Positions 1 through 6,650 of a stretch of DNA of 8,523 bases are shown here, piece by piece. The stretch lies in assembly GCA_030706285.1 (NCBI GenBank), contig JAUZOU010000115.1, forward strand, positions 1 to 8,523, read 5' to 3'. A model generated the notes under the pieces. It was not told the origin of the DNA. It did no database searches and was given only the letters and a program-made list of their open reading frames with translations. A program made the position numbers and the translations under genes. Position 1 is the stretch's first letter; each line of letters opens with the position of its first letter. The DNA is from Bacteroidota bacterium (GTDB taxonomy: Bacteria; Bacteroidota; Bacteroidia; Bacteroidales; UBA1402).

Positions 1-645
1 AAACTGGATGTCAATGCCGTTCCTGTGATTGAATGGGAGGCGCCTGTCCGTACTACTTACGGGGATCCATGGCATTTGTATAAGAAAAAAGATACAACAT
101 GGGTTCGTGTGCCATTCAAAATAGACAAAGATACGACGTTTCTTCGACGGTATAACCTGATTGCAAAATGGGAATTTGGAGGAGAGTACAAGCTTGATTT
201 GGATTCCGGAAAGATAGAGAGTCTGTATGGGCTTACCAATGATAAAGTATCCAAGACATTCAGGGTCAAAGAAGAAGAAGAATATTCCCGTTTGATACTG
301 ACGGTTAATGGTTTGAATGGTCCAGGCTTTGTTGAATTGCTTGACAAGTCGGATAAGCCGGTCCGAAAGGAACCGTTGGTCAATCATGTGGCTGATTTCA
401 AATATCTTTCTCCCGGAACCTATTACCTTAGAGCCATTGAAGACTTGAACAAGAATTTTAAATGGGATGCCGGTGATTATATGGCGAAAAGGCAGCCTGA
501 AAACGTTTATTACAGGCCGGCCTCTGTCTCTCTAAGAGAAAACTGGGATGTCGAAGAAACATGGAATGTCATGGAGGCTCCGCTCTTGGAACAAAAGCCT
601 GTGGATTTGAAACCGAAACCTGGTACCCAGAAAGGCAATCAGTAG
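1..645 (+). CDS. C-terminal part of a Bacteroidales Ig-like (Big_5-type) domain protein, 5' end outside window
   Basis: The frame is open from base 1 to the TAG at 643-645, so this is the last 214 codons of a longer gene. The in-frame GTG at 25 is not a real start because coding sequence continues upstream of it. The visible part looks like the tail of the large envelope proteins of Bacteroidales annotated as Ig-like domain-containing. It has alternating beta-strand-like segments, an LSPGTYYLRAIEDLNKNFKWD stretch interrupted here only for naming, in which Asp/Asn residues could bind a metal, then GDYMAKRQPENVYY and a closing VEETWNV motif. The end is a Pro/Lys-rich tail. No membrane anchor is visible, and any signal peptide would lie upstream of the window. 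The role is unknown; surface or periplasmic placement is inferred from the family. The DUF3108 gene follows in the same direction after 165 bp. Family assignment rests on remembered sequence style, so it is moderately sure. Confidence 0.7.
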   Translation, partial: KLDVNAVPVIEWEAPVRTTYGDPWHLYKKKDTTWVRVPFKIDKDTTFLRRYNLIAKWEFGGEYKLDLDSGKIESLYGLTNDKVSKTFRVKEEEEYSRLILTVNGLNGPGFVELLDKSDKPVRKEPLVNHVADFKYLSPGTYYLRAIEDLNKNFKWDAGDYMAKRQPENVYYRPASVSLRENWDVEETWNVMEAPLLEQKPVDLKPKPGTQKGNQ

Positions 646-723
646 TCCATAGGATTAGAGAAGCGCTGCTTCCCTATTTATAAGGTTAATGGTAGTGAAC
701 AACAACGCATTAAAGTCTATGAA

Positions 724-737
724 ATAAGCATGCTTAT
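724..737. repeat. Perfect 14-bp palindrome
   Basis: ATAAGCATGCTTAT is identical to its own reverse complement over all 14 bases, with no central spacer. It lies 73 bp before the DUF3108 start codon. Perfect palindromes without a loop suit a dimeric DNA-binding protein better than an RNA hairpin, but no regulator can be named from the sequence. Confidence 0.6.
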
Positions 738-746
738 ACAAAGTAT

Positions 747-767
747 CCAACTCAACAGTTGGGTTGG
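747..767. repeat. 21-nt inverted repeat, 10-bp arms
   Basis: The arms CCAACTCAAC (747-756) and GTTGGGTTGG (758-767) pair at all ten positions, one of them a T-G wobble, around a single central A. As RNA the inner pairs would open, leaving about an 8-bp stem with a 5-nt loop. No T-run follows on either strand, so it does not look like an intrinsic terminator. It ends 43 bp before the DUF3108 start and could be a leader hairpin or an operator. Confidence 0.5.
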
Positions 768-810
768 CATGTAGCCTTCATATGGTCTTAAACGAAAAAA
801 TGATGTTCAG

Positions 811-1644
811 ATGAAACAGTTTTTATTACTTGTTGGGTTCGTGGTTGCCGGCATTTTTAAACCTGTCCAGGCCGAGAATGTTTGTGGTATTTCCACACTT
901 GCGTTCAAGGCTGGTGAAGCATTGAACTATCAATTGTATTACAACGTCGGATTTATCTGGGTCAAAGCCGGGACCTGCGATTTTGCTGTCGATAGAGCTG
1001 AGTGGGATAATAAGAAGGCCCTGAAACTGAGTATTGTCGGTAGGACTGATCCGTCCTTCGATTCGTTCTTCCATGTGAGAGATTCGTTTATATCTTATGT
1101 TGACAATGAAACCCTGACGCCCTATAAATCCTATAAATATACTCACGAAGATAAGTGGCTAGGGACTGACATCTTTACTTTCAGGCCCTCTAACGGTGGC
1201 TGGCGCATTACCACCAACCTGAAACGGAAAGGAGTCTGGAAGGACCCCGTCGAATCGGTCACACCTAATTGTGGATTTGATATTCTGACCAGTATTTACC
1301 GGATGAGGAGTTTCGATGAAGCCGGTCTCTTTGTAAAAGGGCACGCCATCAACATTCCGGTAAGGCTTGATGACGGCGAATACGTCATTCACATGACTTA
1401 TTTGGGCAAGGAACGCATCAAGTTGCACAGCAATGGCTATTATACAGCCAATGCGTTCCAGTTGACTCTGGTTGAAGGAAAGATTTTCAAGCGGGGGGAT
1501 GTCCTTAAAATGTGGATCTCTGATGATGGCAATTGCATTCCTCTGATGATCGAATCTCCGATCCGCGTCGGAAGTGTCAAGGCCATTTTCCGGACGGGTG
1601 AAAACACCTTGCGCCCCATTGTCAGGCCGGCAGCCACTAAGTGA
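811..1644 (+). CDS. Secreted DUF3108-family protein
   Basis: The product has 277 residues and starts with a clear Sec signal peptide: MKQ, a hydrophobic core LLLVGFVVAGIF (5-16), then a cleavage site after VQA at residue 21. There is no lipobox cysteine at the cleavage point, so export to the periplasm or outside is expected rather than lipidation. The mature part begins with GEALNYQLYYNVGFIWVKAG (35-54), the N-terminal hallmark of DUF3108 proteins. It ends with PLMIESPIRVGSVKAIF, the usual closing strand pair of that family. The fold is expected to be all-beta. The function of DUF3108 is not established; an envelope role is inferred from export and from the preceding Ig-like gene. The ATG at 811 is chosen because it gives a complete signal peptide. 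The gene ends 9 bp from the convergent cysS stop. Confidence 0.85.
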   Translation: MKQFLLLVGFVVAGIFKPVQAENVCGISTLAFKAGEALNYQLYYNVGFIWVKAGTCDFAVDRAEWDNKKALKLSIVGRTDPSFDSFFHVRDSFISYVDNETLTPYKSYKYTHEDKWLGTDIFTFRPSNGGWRITTNLKRKGVWKDPVESVTPNCGFDILTSIYRMRSFDEAGLFVKGHAINIPVRLDDGEYVIHMTYLGKERIKLHSNGYYTANAFQLTLVEGKIFKRGDVLKMWISDDGNCIPLMIESPIRVGSVKAIFRTGENTLRPIVRPAATK

Positions 1645-1647
1645 ATA

Positions 1648-1668
1648 CCGGCGTTAGCGCTGGATTTT
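1648..1668 (+). terminator. Candidate terminator of the DUF3108 gene at the convergent junction with cysS
   Basis: Three bases past the DUF3108 stop, CCGGCG (1648-1653) pairs with CGCTGG (1658-1663), including one G-T wobble, around the loop TTAG. ATTTT follows. The hairpin spans the last codons and stop of cysS on the other strand, so it would have to serve both genes or only the plus-strand one. The T-run is short, and on the minus strand only TATTC follows, so this is a moderate call. Confidence 0.4.
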
Positions 1669-3147
1669 CCATTCAAAGCCATCCTTGGTATCTTTCACTT
1701 CAAATCCAAGGTTGGTCAGTTCATTACGGATACGGTCTGATGTCGCCCAATCTTTCTGTTGTTTAGCTTCCATTCTTAGCGTCAGCAGCAAATCTACAGC
1801 CCCTTTAAAGGCCTTTTCATCCTGATTGCCTGACGAGATTGCTCCTTCTGTCTTCAGACCGAGGATGTCTTCAATAAACAGCTTGAACGTGTTTTTCAAT
1901 TCTTCAAGGTCCGCTGCATTCAGGGTTTCTTTTCCATCCCGTACCAGATTGATGTACTTGCTGGCATCGAATAAATTTGACAGGACAATCGGACTGTTAA
2001 GGTCATCGTCCATGGCATCAAAGCATCGTTGGCGTAAACCTGAGACATCAACCGTCGACTGGACACCCGGCTTGATGGTCTGGAGGCGGCTATAGGTATC
2101 CATGAGCCGTTCATAGCCTTTTTCAGAGGCCTGGAGCGCTTCATTGCTGAAGTCGACCGTACTGCGGTAATGAGCCTGTAGGATAAAAAAGCGGATTGTC
2201 ATCGGGCTGTAGGCTTTTTCCAGCGAGGCATGACTTCCTTTGAAGAATTCTTCCAGTGTGATGAAATTTCCGAGCGATTTACCCATCTTCTGTCCGTTGA
2301 TGGTTATCATGTTGTTGTGTAGCCAGTAATTCACGGTTTGGTGGCCAAGAGCACCGACTGACTGGGCAATTTCGCATTCATGGTGTGGAAACATCAGATC
2401 CATACCACCACCATGGATGTCGAATGTTTCACCCAGATAGCGTGTTCCCATGGCAGAACATTCCATGTGCCAGCCGGGGAATCCATCGCTCCACGGAGAC
2501 GGCCACCGCATGATGTGTTCGGGTGCAGCCTTTTTCCAGAGAGCAAAGTCGAAGCTATTTTTCTTCTCCGTTTGCCCGTCTAATTCACGTGTATTGTTCT
2601 GGAGCTCTTCCAGGTTCCTGCCTGAAAGGATGCCATAGTGATATTTTTCGTTGTATTTGACGACGTCGAAATACACAGATCCGTTCGCAATATAGGCAAA
2701 CCCATTATCAAGGATCCGTTGGATAAACTGAATCTGTTCAATGATGTGCCCGGAAGCATGAGGTTCAATACTTGGCGGAAGCACATTGAGTCTATTCATG
2801 GCCTGATGATAGCGGAGTGTATAGTATTGGACGACTTCCATAGGCTCCAGTTGCTCTAAACGGGCTTTTTTGGCAATCTTGTCTTCGCCTTCATCAGCGT
2901 CATGCTCCAAATGGCCAACATCTGTAATGTTCCTGACATAGCGGACTTTGTAACCAGTCTGAGTCAGGTATCTGAACAGCAGGTCAAACGTGATGGCTGG
3001 TCTGGCATGGCCCAGATGTGGGTCTCCATATACGGTTGGTCCGCAGACATACAGACCGACTCTGTCTTCATGAATGGGGTTGAAACGTTCTTTTTTCCGG
3101 TGAAGGGTGTTGTAGAGGAAAAGTGCTGTAGGCATGATTAGATGCAT
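1654..3147 (-). CDS. cysS: Cysteine--tRNA ligase
   Basis: This class I aminoacyl-tRNA synthetase charges tRNA-Cys with cysteine in the cytoplasm. All the landmarks are present. The HIGH motif is HLGH (44-47), and the KMSKS loop appears as KMGKS (287-291). The zinc ligands that recognise the cysteine thiol correspond to Cys35 (in VCGPTVY), Cys230 (WHMECSAMG), and His255 and Glu259 (FPHHECEIAQ). A helical C-terminal domain ends with a segment matching the usual CysRS tail (TSDRIRNELTNLGFEVKDTK). Length is 497 residues from the ATG at 3147, or 493 from the in-frame ATG at 3135 (MPTALFLYNT). The second start is equally plausible, because the first four residues add nothing conserved and neither start has a Shine-Dalgarno sequence. 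The upstream GH3-like gene ends 7 bp before the first start, so the two are probably co-transcribed. The gene looks functional. Confidence 0.97.
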   Translation of the reverse strand: MHLIMPTALFLYNTLHRKKERFNPIHEDRVGLYVCGPTVYGDPHLGHARPAITFDLLFRYLTQTGYKVRYVRNITDVGHLEHDADEGEDKIAKKARLEQLEPMEVVQYYTLRYHQAMNRLNVLPPSIEPHASGHIIEQIQFIQRILDNGFAYIANGSVYFDVVKYNEKYHYGILSGRNLEELQNNTRELDGQTEKKNSFDFALWKKAAPEHIMRWPSPWSDGFPGWHMECSAMGTRYLGETFDIHGGGMDLMFPHHECEIAQSVGALGHQTVNYWLHNNMITINGQKMGKSLGNFITLEEFFKGSHASLEKAYSPMTIRFFILQAHYRSTVDFSNEALQASEKGYERLMDTYSRLQTIKPGVQSTVDVSGLRQRCFDAMDDDLNSPIVLSNLFDASKYINLVRDGKETLNAADLEELKNTFKLFIEDILGLKTEGAISSGNQDEKAFKGAVDLLLTLRMEAKQQKDWATSDRIRNELTNLGFEVKDTKDGFEWKIQR

Positions 3148-3154
3148 TTATCAA

Positions 3155-4204
3155 TTAAACTAGAAGAAACCGGTATGGTTTCACGGAAACAAACCGGAGT
3201 TTTGGACCATCAGACAGATATCTCCAGAGGCCGGAGCAGTTTGTCAAAACAAGCTGATAGTCACTGTTGACCTCAACATCCTCAAGAGGCATTGGCTGGG
3301 TATCAGTTCCGTCAGTCGGTATAAATTCGTAAAAGGTGCTCAGATCAAGCATCAGCATAAAACTGTCATCTCCCGGATTGTCCTGAATACCGACAAATCC
3401 TTCCGGACTGCAATAGGCCGATTGAATAGGAATGGGCAAGTTCACCGCCTGTTTCATTTCCTTTAACAACGAAGACGGCATTGTCGTTTTATGAAAAAGC
3501 AATTCTGCATCCGTCAGGAAAGAAGCAAGTGTTCCGTCTTCATTTCTGGTGGCATTAATCAGCTGTTCCAACGCTTTAGGAGTCCCTTTGAAACAGGAAA
3601 TCTTGTTTGGCCCGATTTCCTTAATCAGTTGGCTGGCATTGATTTCGGCCAGCTGCTGTTTAGTCCCAATATGTTTGGGTATATTCAGCAATGAATTGAT
3701 AAAGGGCTCGTTCCCTTTTAAAAATTGGTCCAGTTCATCGATTAGCGGCAGTTCCGGATCATTTCCGACTGTCAGGAAAAAGCCTCCGAACAAACGGCTT
3801 TCTGGATGCAACCGGAGATGAATGGCATAGCCATCATAAATGCCTTGGATGAACGTTTCAGCAATGGCCTGGTCACTAATCGGGATGCGAGTCTCATCAA
3901 AGGAAGGGAAAATACGTTTGGGAAGACCAGGCCAAAGCACGTTGATCTCACCATTTTCGATCCGCTGAATGAATGGCTTGATGGTTTCAGCGGATAAAAG
4001 CGGTACCCGTTCCCGAAACTCCTGATAACTGACGATAGATCTGAAGTCGTATTTTTTTGACAAAGTGGTTCCTTCAGCCTCTCTTAGCAGATTGAATAGC
4101 TGTTCACTCTGAATGTCAGAAGCATTCAGACGGTAGTCGTTCATTTCTTCTATCCGGCCTCTAAAGTAGAGGCTGGCAATTTGGGAAATCAGGTCTGACG
4201 CCAT
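3155..4204 (-). CDS. Degenerate, C-terminally short GH3-superfamily protein (probable pseudoenzyme)
   Basis: The 349-residue product resembles the GH3 auxin-responsive-promoter family of acyl-adenylating enzymes common in Bacteroidota, which usually have about 500 residues. Shared landmarks in order are FRERVPLLSAETIKPFIQRI (63-82), NVLWP (88-92), IPIS (107-110), YCSPEGFVGIQD (264-275), FYEFIP (291-296), GLWRYL (325-330) and VKPYR (341-345). The parts needed for catalysis are altered. The ATP-binding SSGTT loop expected just after WP is shortened to PSFDETR. The usual YxASEG reads YCSPEG. The GD dipeptide after WRYL reads SDG. The whole C-terminal domain, which begins with TGRTKHFINAFGEE in family members, is absent. 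Only 7 bp separate its stop from cysS, so no remnant of that domain survives. The frame is intact, which argues against simple decay. Activity as an adenylating enzyme is unlikely; a binding or regulatory role is inference. Confidence 0.75.
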   Translation of the reverse strand: MASDLISQIASLYFRGRIEEMNDYRLNASDIQSEQLFNLLREAEGTTLSKKYDFRSIVSYQEFRERVPLLSAETIKPFIQRIENGEINVLWPGLPKRIFPSFDETRIPISDQAIAETFIQGIYDGYAIHLRLHPESRLFGGFFLTVGNDPELPLIDELDQFLKGNEPFINSLLNIPKHIGTKQQLAEINASQLIKEIGPNKISCFKGTPKALEQLINATRNEDGTLASFLTDAELLFHKTTMPSSLLKEMKQAVNLPIPIQSAYCSPEGFVGIQDNPGDDSFMLMLDLSTFYEFIPTDGTDTQPMPLEDVEVNSDYQLVLTNCSGLWRYLSDGPKLRFVSVKPYRFLLV

Positions 4205-4210
4205 AGCGAG

Positions 4211-4240
4211 CTAAGTCTTTGATTGAAAACTCAAAGTTAG
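4211..4240. repeat. Bulged dyad overlapping the candidate promoter of the GH3-like gene
   Basis: CTAA (4211-4214) plus CTTTGA (4217-4222) pair with TCAAAG (4231-4236) plus TTAG (4237-4240). This gives ten pairs with a 2-nt GT bulge and an 8-nt loop. On the plus strand TGC and seven Ts follow (4244-4250), the form of an intrinsic terminator, yet no plus-strand gene ends here. On the minus strand the dyad covers the -7-like element and the expected start of transcription, so it could be an operator. Confidence 0.5.
4232..4239 (-). promoter_or_regulatory. Candidate -7 promoter element for the GH3-like gene and cysS
   Basis: On the minus strand TAACTTTG is a perfect match to the Bacteroides -7 consensus TAnnTTTG, 27 bp before the GH3-like start codon, which gives a short leader. 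The -33 element is poor: the best candidate is TCTG, 17 bp upstream, against the expected TTTG. It follows directly after the terminator-like hairpin of rnc, so it would start a new transcription unit. Confidence 0.45.
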
Positions 4241-4257
4241 TGCTTTTTTTGAACTTC

Positions 4258-4284
4258 AGAGAAAAGTTTGCTAGGATTTAGCAA
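4258..4284 (-). terminator. Candidate intrinsic terminator of the acpP-fabF-rnc operon
   Basis: On the minus strand, immediately after the rnc stop codon, TTGCTA (4284-4279) pairs perfectly with TAGCAA (4273-4268) around the 5-nt loop AATCC. The pyrimidine-rich ACTTTTCTCT follows. The stem is only 6 bp and not GC-rich, and the T-run is interrupted, but the placement exactly at the end of the operon supports the call. Confidence 0.45.
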
Positions 4285-5100
4285 TTATATCAGGTGGGAC
4301 GATTCGATTTCAGGGTTATCAGAGACAGACTCACGGAAGGTTCCTGCCATTTCCGGATGCTTTTTAATCTCTTCCATGGCTTTTTTTGCGGCCTGCTGAT
4401 GGGCTTCTTTTTTAGAAAAGCCACATCCTTCGCCAATCAGTGTTCCGTTCAACAGAATTCTGGCGCAAAACTGGAATGATTTTTCTCCCTGATTTGCCAG
4501 TTCGTCGGTTTGTATGGTCACATCAGCTTTGTGTTGCTGGCTCCATTCAAGCAAGGCGGATTTGTAATTGACATCAGAAGATGCGACGGCCTGTATGTCA
4601 ATAAACTGGCTGATGATTTTTTTTTCGATGAAGTGTTTGCACCGGTCATAGCCCTGGTCGGTATAAATGGCACCGATCAATGCTTCAAGGGCATTTCCAT
4701 AAATAGAAATATGAGGCGTGTCGAGGGATTGGGCGGTTACAATGAGCTCATTCAGCCCTAATTCCGCGGCGATCCGGTTCAGACTTTCGCGTCTGACAAT
4801 CTTGGCGCGTGTTTTGGACAGAAATCCTTCTTTCTGGTTTTTAAACTGATTGAACAAGATGTCCGATACCAGCAGATTCAGTACGGCATCACCCAGAAAT
4901 TCGAGTCGTTCATTGTTAAGCAGAATGCCGTCATCGTTGCGGACGGAAGAAGATTTATGCCGTAACGCAAGTTCATACAATTCGATGTGGCGTGGATAAA
5001 ATCCGAGGAGATGATAAAACAACAAATAAGGCTCCTTCTGCTTAGCAGTCAGGAGCCTCATTCGTAATAAACTATCCTGGATCAGGAATTTGCCTGCCAT
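4285..5100 (-). CDS. rnc: Ribonuclease III
   Basis: This endonuclease cleaves double-stranded RNA, including rRNA precursors. The 271-residue product has an N-terminal RNase III domain carrying the signature NNERLEFLGDAVL (62-74). Glu64, Glu67 and Asp71 match the E. coli active-site residues Glu38, Glu41 and Asp45. The second metal-site segment reads YGNALEALIGAIY (134-146): Glu139 is kept, but the position of E. coli Asp114 is Asn136. A double-stranded RNA-binding domain follows at about 178-245, ending KKEAHQQAAKKAM, and then a tail of about 25 residues. The start at 5100 lies inside fabF and overlaps it by 19 bp. An in-frame ATG at 5061 (MRLLTAK) would avoid the overlap and remove only a non-conserved 13-residue leader, so the start is uncertain. 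The gene follows acpP and fabF in the usual Bacteroidales order and is probably translationally coupled to fabF. Confidence 0.96.
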   Translation of the reverse strand: MAGKFLIQDSLLRMRLLTAKQKEPYLLFYHLLGFYPRHIELYELALRHKSSSVRNDDGILLNNERLEFLGDAVLNLLVSDILFNQFKNQKEGFLSKTRAKIVRRESLNRIAAELGLNELIVTAQSLDTPHISIYGNALEALIGAIYTDQGYDRCKHFIEKKIISQFIDIQAVASSDVNYKSALLEWSQQHKADVTIQTDELANQGEKSFQFCARILLNGTLIGEGCGFSKKEAHQQAAKKAMEEIKKHPEMAGTFRESVSDNPEIESSHLI

Positions 5101-6347
5101 TTTTTAACGATTACGCTGGCATTGTGTCCGCCAAAGCCGAATGTGTTGGACAACGTTGCCCTCACTAAACGTTTCTGTGCTTTATTGAACGTGAAATTCA
5201 ACTTATAATCGATTTCAGGGTCTTCGTCACCTTCCGTAAAATTAATGGTGGCAGGAACGATGTCATTCACAACAGACAGGACACCGACTATGGCTTCAAT
5301 GGCTCCGGCAGCACCGAGTAAATGCCCGGTCTGAGATTTGGTAGAGCTGATATTCAGGTCATAGGCATGTTCTCCGAAGACATTCTTGATGGCTTTCACT
5401 TCAGCCAAATCGCCTAAACCAGTTGAGGTACCGTGAACATTGATGTAGTCAATGTCTTCAGGCTTCATGCCGGCATCCTCCAGTGTATTTTTCATCACTG
5501 CGGTAGCTCCGAGTCCTTCCGGTTGCGGTGCTGTCATGTGGTAAGCATCAGCAGAAAGGCCAACACCGGCAACTTCTGCATAGATTTTTGCCCCACGGGC
5601 CAATGCATGATCCAATTCTTCAAGTATCAGGCAGGCGCCACCTTCTGCGATGACAAATCCGTCACGGCTTTTACTGAAGGGGCGGGAAGCTGTTGCGTAG
5701 TCTTCATTCCGGGTAGAAAGGGCGTGCATGGCATTGAACCCTCCAACACCGGCTGGTGTGATCGCTGCTTCTGAACCACCGCATACAAATGCATCAGCCT
5801 TACCTAAACGGATCAGATTGAATGCATCAGCAATGGCGTTCGTTGATGAAGCACAAGCGGCAACCGTACAATAATTCGGGCCTCTGAAACCGTACAAGAT
5901 TGAGATGTGTCCGGCAGAAAGGTCTGAAATCATTTTGGGGATGAAGAATGGATTGAATCTTGGCGTTCCATCTCCTTCAGCGAATTCAACTACTTCGTGT
6001 TCGAATGTTCCAATGCCACCAATTCCGGCACCCCAGATAACCCCAATCCGATCGAGATTCTCCTTTTGAGTGTCAAGAGCCGCATCTTCAATGGCCTCTT
6101 TGGCGGCAATGAGAGCAAACTGAGCAAACAGGTCGTATTTACGAGCCTCTTTTTTATCAAAATAGTTGTTTGGATCGTAGTTCTTGACTTCGCAGGCGAA
6201 TCTGGTTTTAAACTTTGACGCATCAAAGCGCGTAATAGGTCCTGCTCCACTTACTCCCTTGAGTAAAGAATCCCAAGTTTCCGGGACTGTGTTGCCCAGG
6301 GGGGTAATAGCGCCAAGACCTGTTACAACTACTCTTTTTAACTCCAT
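5082..6347 (-). CDS. fabF: 3-oxoacyl-[acyl-carrier-protein] synthase II
   Basis: This condensing enzyme extends acyl-ACP by two carbons using malonyl-ACP in type II fatty-acid synthesis. It has 421 residues, close to the normal family length. The thiolase-fold catalytic triad is visible as Cys165 (TVAACASSTNAI), His305 (NVHGTSTGLGD) and His342 (TKSQTGHLLGAAGA), with the supporting Lys337. The glycine-rich end NTFGFGGHNASVI (401-413) is standard for KAS II. The start MELKRVVVTGLG matches the family and leaves 21 bp to the acpP stop. The Cys-His-His set excludes FabH, which uses Cys-His-Asn, and the length and motifs favour FabF over FabB. Its substrate carrier AcpP is encoded directly upstream and its 3' end overlaps rnc, so the three genes probably form one transcript. 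Confidence 0.97.
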   Translation of the reverse strand: MELKRVVVTGLGAITPLGNTVPETWDSLLKGVSGAGPITRFDASKFKTRFACEVKNYDPNNYFDKKEARKYDLFAQFALIAAKEAIEDAALDTQKENLDRIGVIWGAGIGGIGTFEHEVVEFAEGDGTPRFNPFFIPKMISDLSAGHISILYGFRGPNYCTVAACASSTNAIADAFNLIRLGKADAFVCGGSEAAITPAGVGGFNAMHALSTRNEDYATASRPFSKSRDGFVIAEGGACLILEELDHALARGAKIYAEVAGVGLSADAYHMTAPQPEGLGATAVMKNTLEDAGMKPEDIDYINVHGTSTGLGDLAEVKAIKNVFGEHAYDLNISSTKSQTGHLLGAAGAIEAIVGVLSVVNDIVPATINFTEGDEDPEIDYKLNFTFNKAQKRLVRATLSNTFGFGGHNASVIVKKWQANS

Positions 6348-6368
6348 ACTTCGTTTAAAAGTTGTGGA

Positions 6369-6611
6369 TTATGCTTCTTCGTTTTTACCTTCAATGAAGG
6401 AAATAGCATCTCCGACGGTAGAAATTTTTTCAGCCTGGTCGTCAGGAATGGAGATTCCGAATTCTTTTTCGAATTCCATGATTAATTCAACGGTGTCAAG
6501 AGAATCGGCTCCAAGATCGTTTGTGAAACTTGCTTCTGGAGTTACTTCAGATTCTTCAACTCCTAATTTGTCAACGATAATTGCCTTTACTCTGGCTGCT
6601 ACATCAGACAT
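6369..6611 (-). CDS. acpP: Acyl carrier protein
   Basis: This 80-residue acidic protein carries growing fatty-acyl chains on a 4'-phosphopantetheine arm. The attachment site is Ser37 in GADSLDTVELIMEFEKEFG, the canonical helix II motif. The sequence is rich in Asp and Glu and is predicted to form the usual four-helix bundle. Full length is typical of AcpP. It is the first gene of the acpP-fabF-rnc run, and its start codon faces purN across a 160-bp divergent region. The leader is A/T-rich without a Shine-Dalgarno motif, as expected in Bacteroidota. The protein needs apo-to-holo conversion by a phosphopantetheinyl transferase encoded outside this window. Confidence 0.97.
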   Translation of the reverse strand: MSDVAARVKAIIVDKLGVEESEVTPEASFTNDLGADSLDTVELIMEFEKEFGISIPDDQAEKISTVGDAISFIEGKNEEA

Positions 6612-6650
6612 AACGGTTATTTTTTTAGGTTAATAAATGAAAATACTTTG

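Larger units (their letters stand above)
646..810. other. Spacer between Ig-like and DUF3108 genes, with two dyads
   Basis: This 165-bp spacer has no open frame of interest and no tRNA-like fold. It contains a short GAAGC/GCTTC hairpin (660-672, 3-nt loop), followed by CCCTATTTAT. That could be a weak terminator for the upstream gene. Two stronger dyads at 724-737 and 747-767 are listed separately. I found no full match to the Bacteroides -7 element TAnnTTTG on the plus strand here, the nearest being TAGCCTTC at 772-779. Whether the DUF3108 gene has its own promoter or is read through from upstream is therefore open. Confidence 0.5.

Noticed and set aside
25..27. GTG as a start codon for the first gene
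   Set aside because: The frame is open to base 1 and continues as coding-like sequence (KLDVNAVP), so the gene begins outside the window.
646..810. Small RNA or tRNA gene in the spacer
   Set aside because: No cloverleaf, CCA end or T-loop sequence was found, and the two dyads alone do not define an RNA gene.
2380..3141. Overlapping plus-strand open frames inside cysS
   Set aside because: They are antisense shadows of a strongly conserved coding region with no recognisable domains and no promoter or leader of their own.
3155..4204. Labelling the GH3-like gene a pseudogene
   Set aside because: The frame has no internal stop or frameshift, starts behind a perfect -7-like element and retains long conserved blocks, so a retained pseudoenzyme is at least as likely.
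5433..5774. 113-codon plus-strand open frame inside fabF
   Set aside because: It is antisense to the conserved FabF core, has a cysteine- and serine-rich composition unlike a folded protein, and matches no family I recognise.
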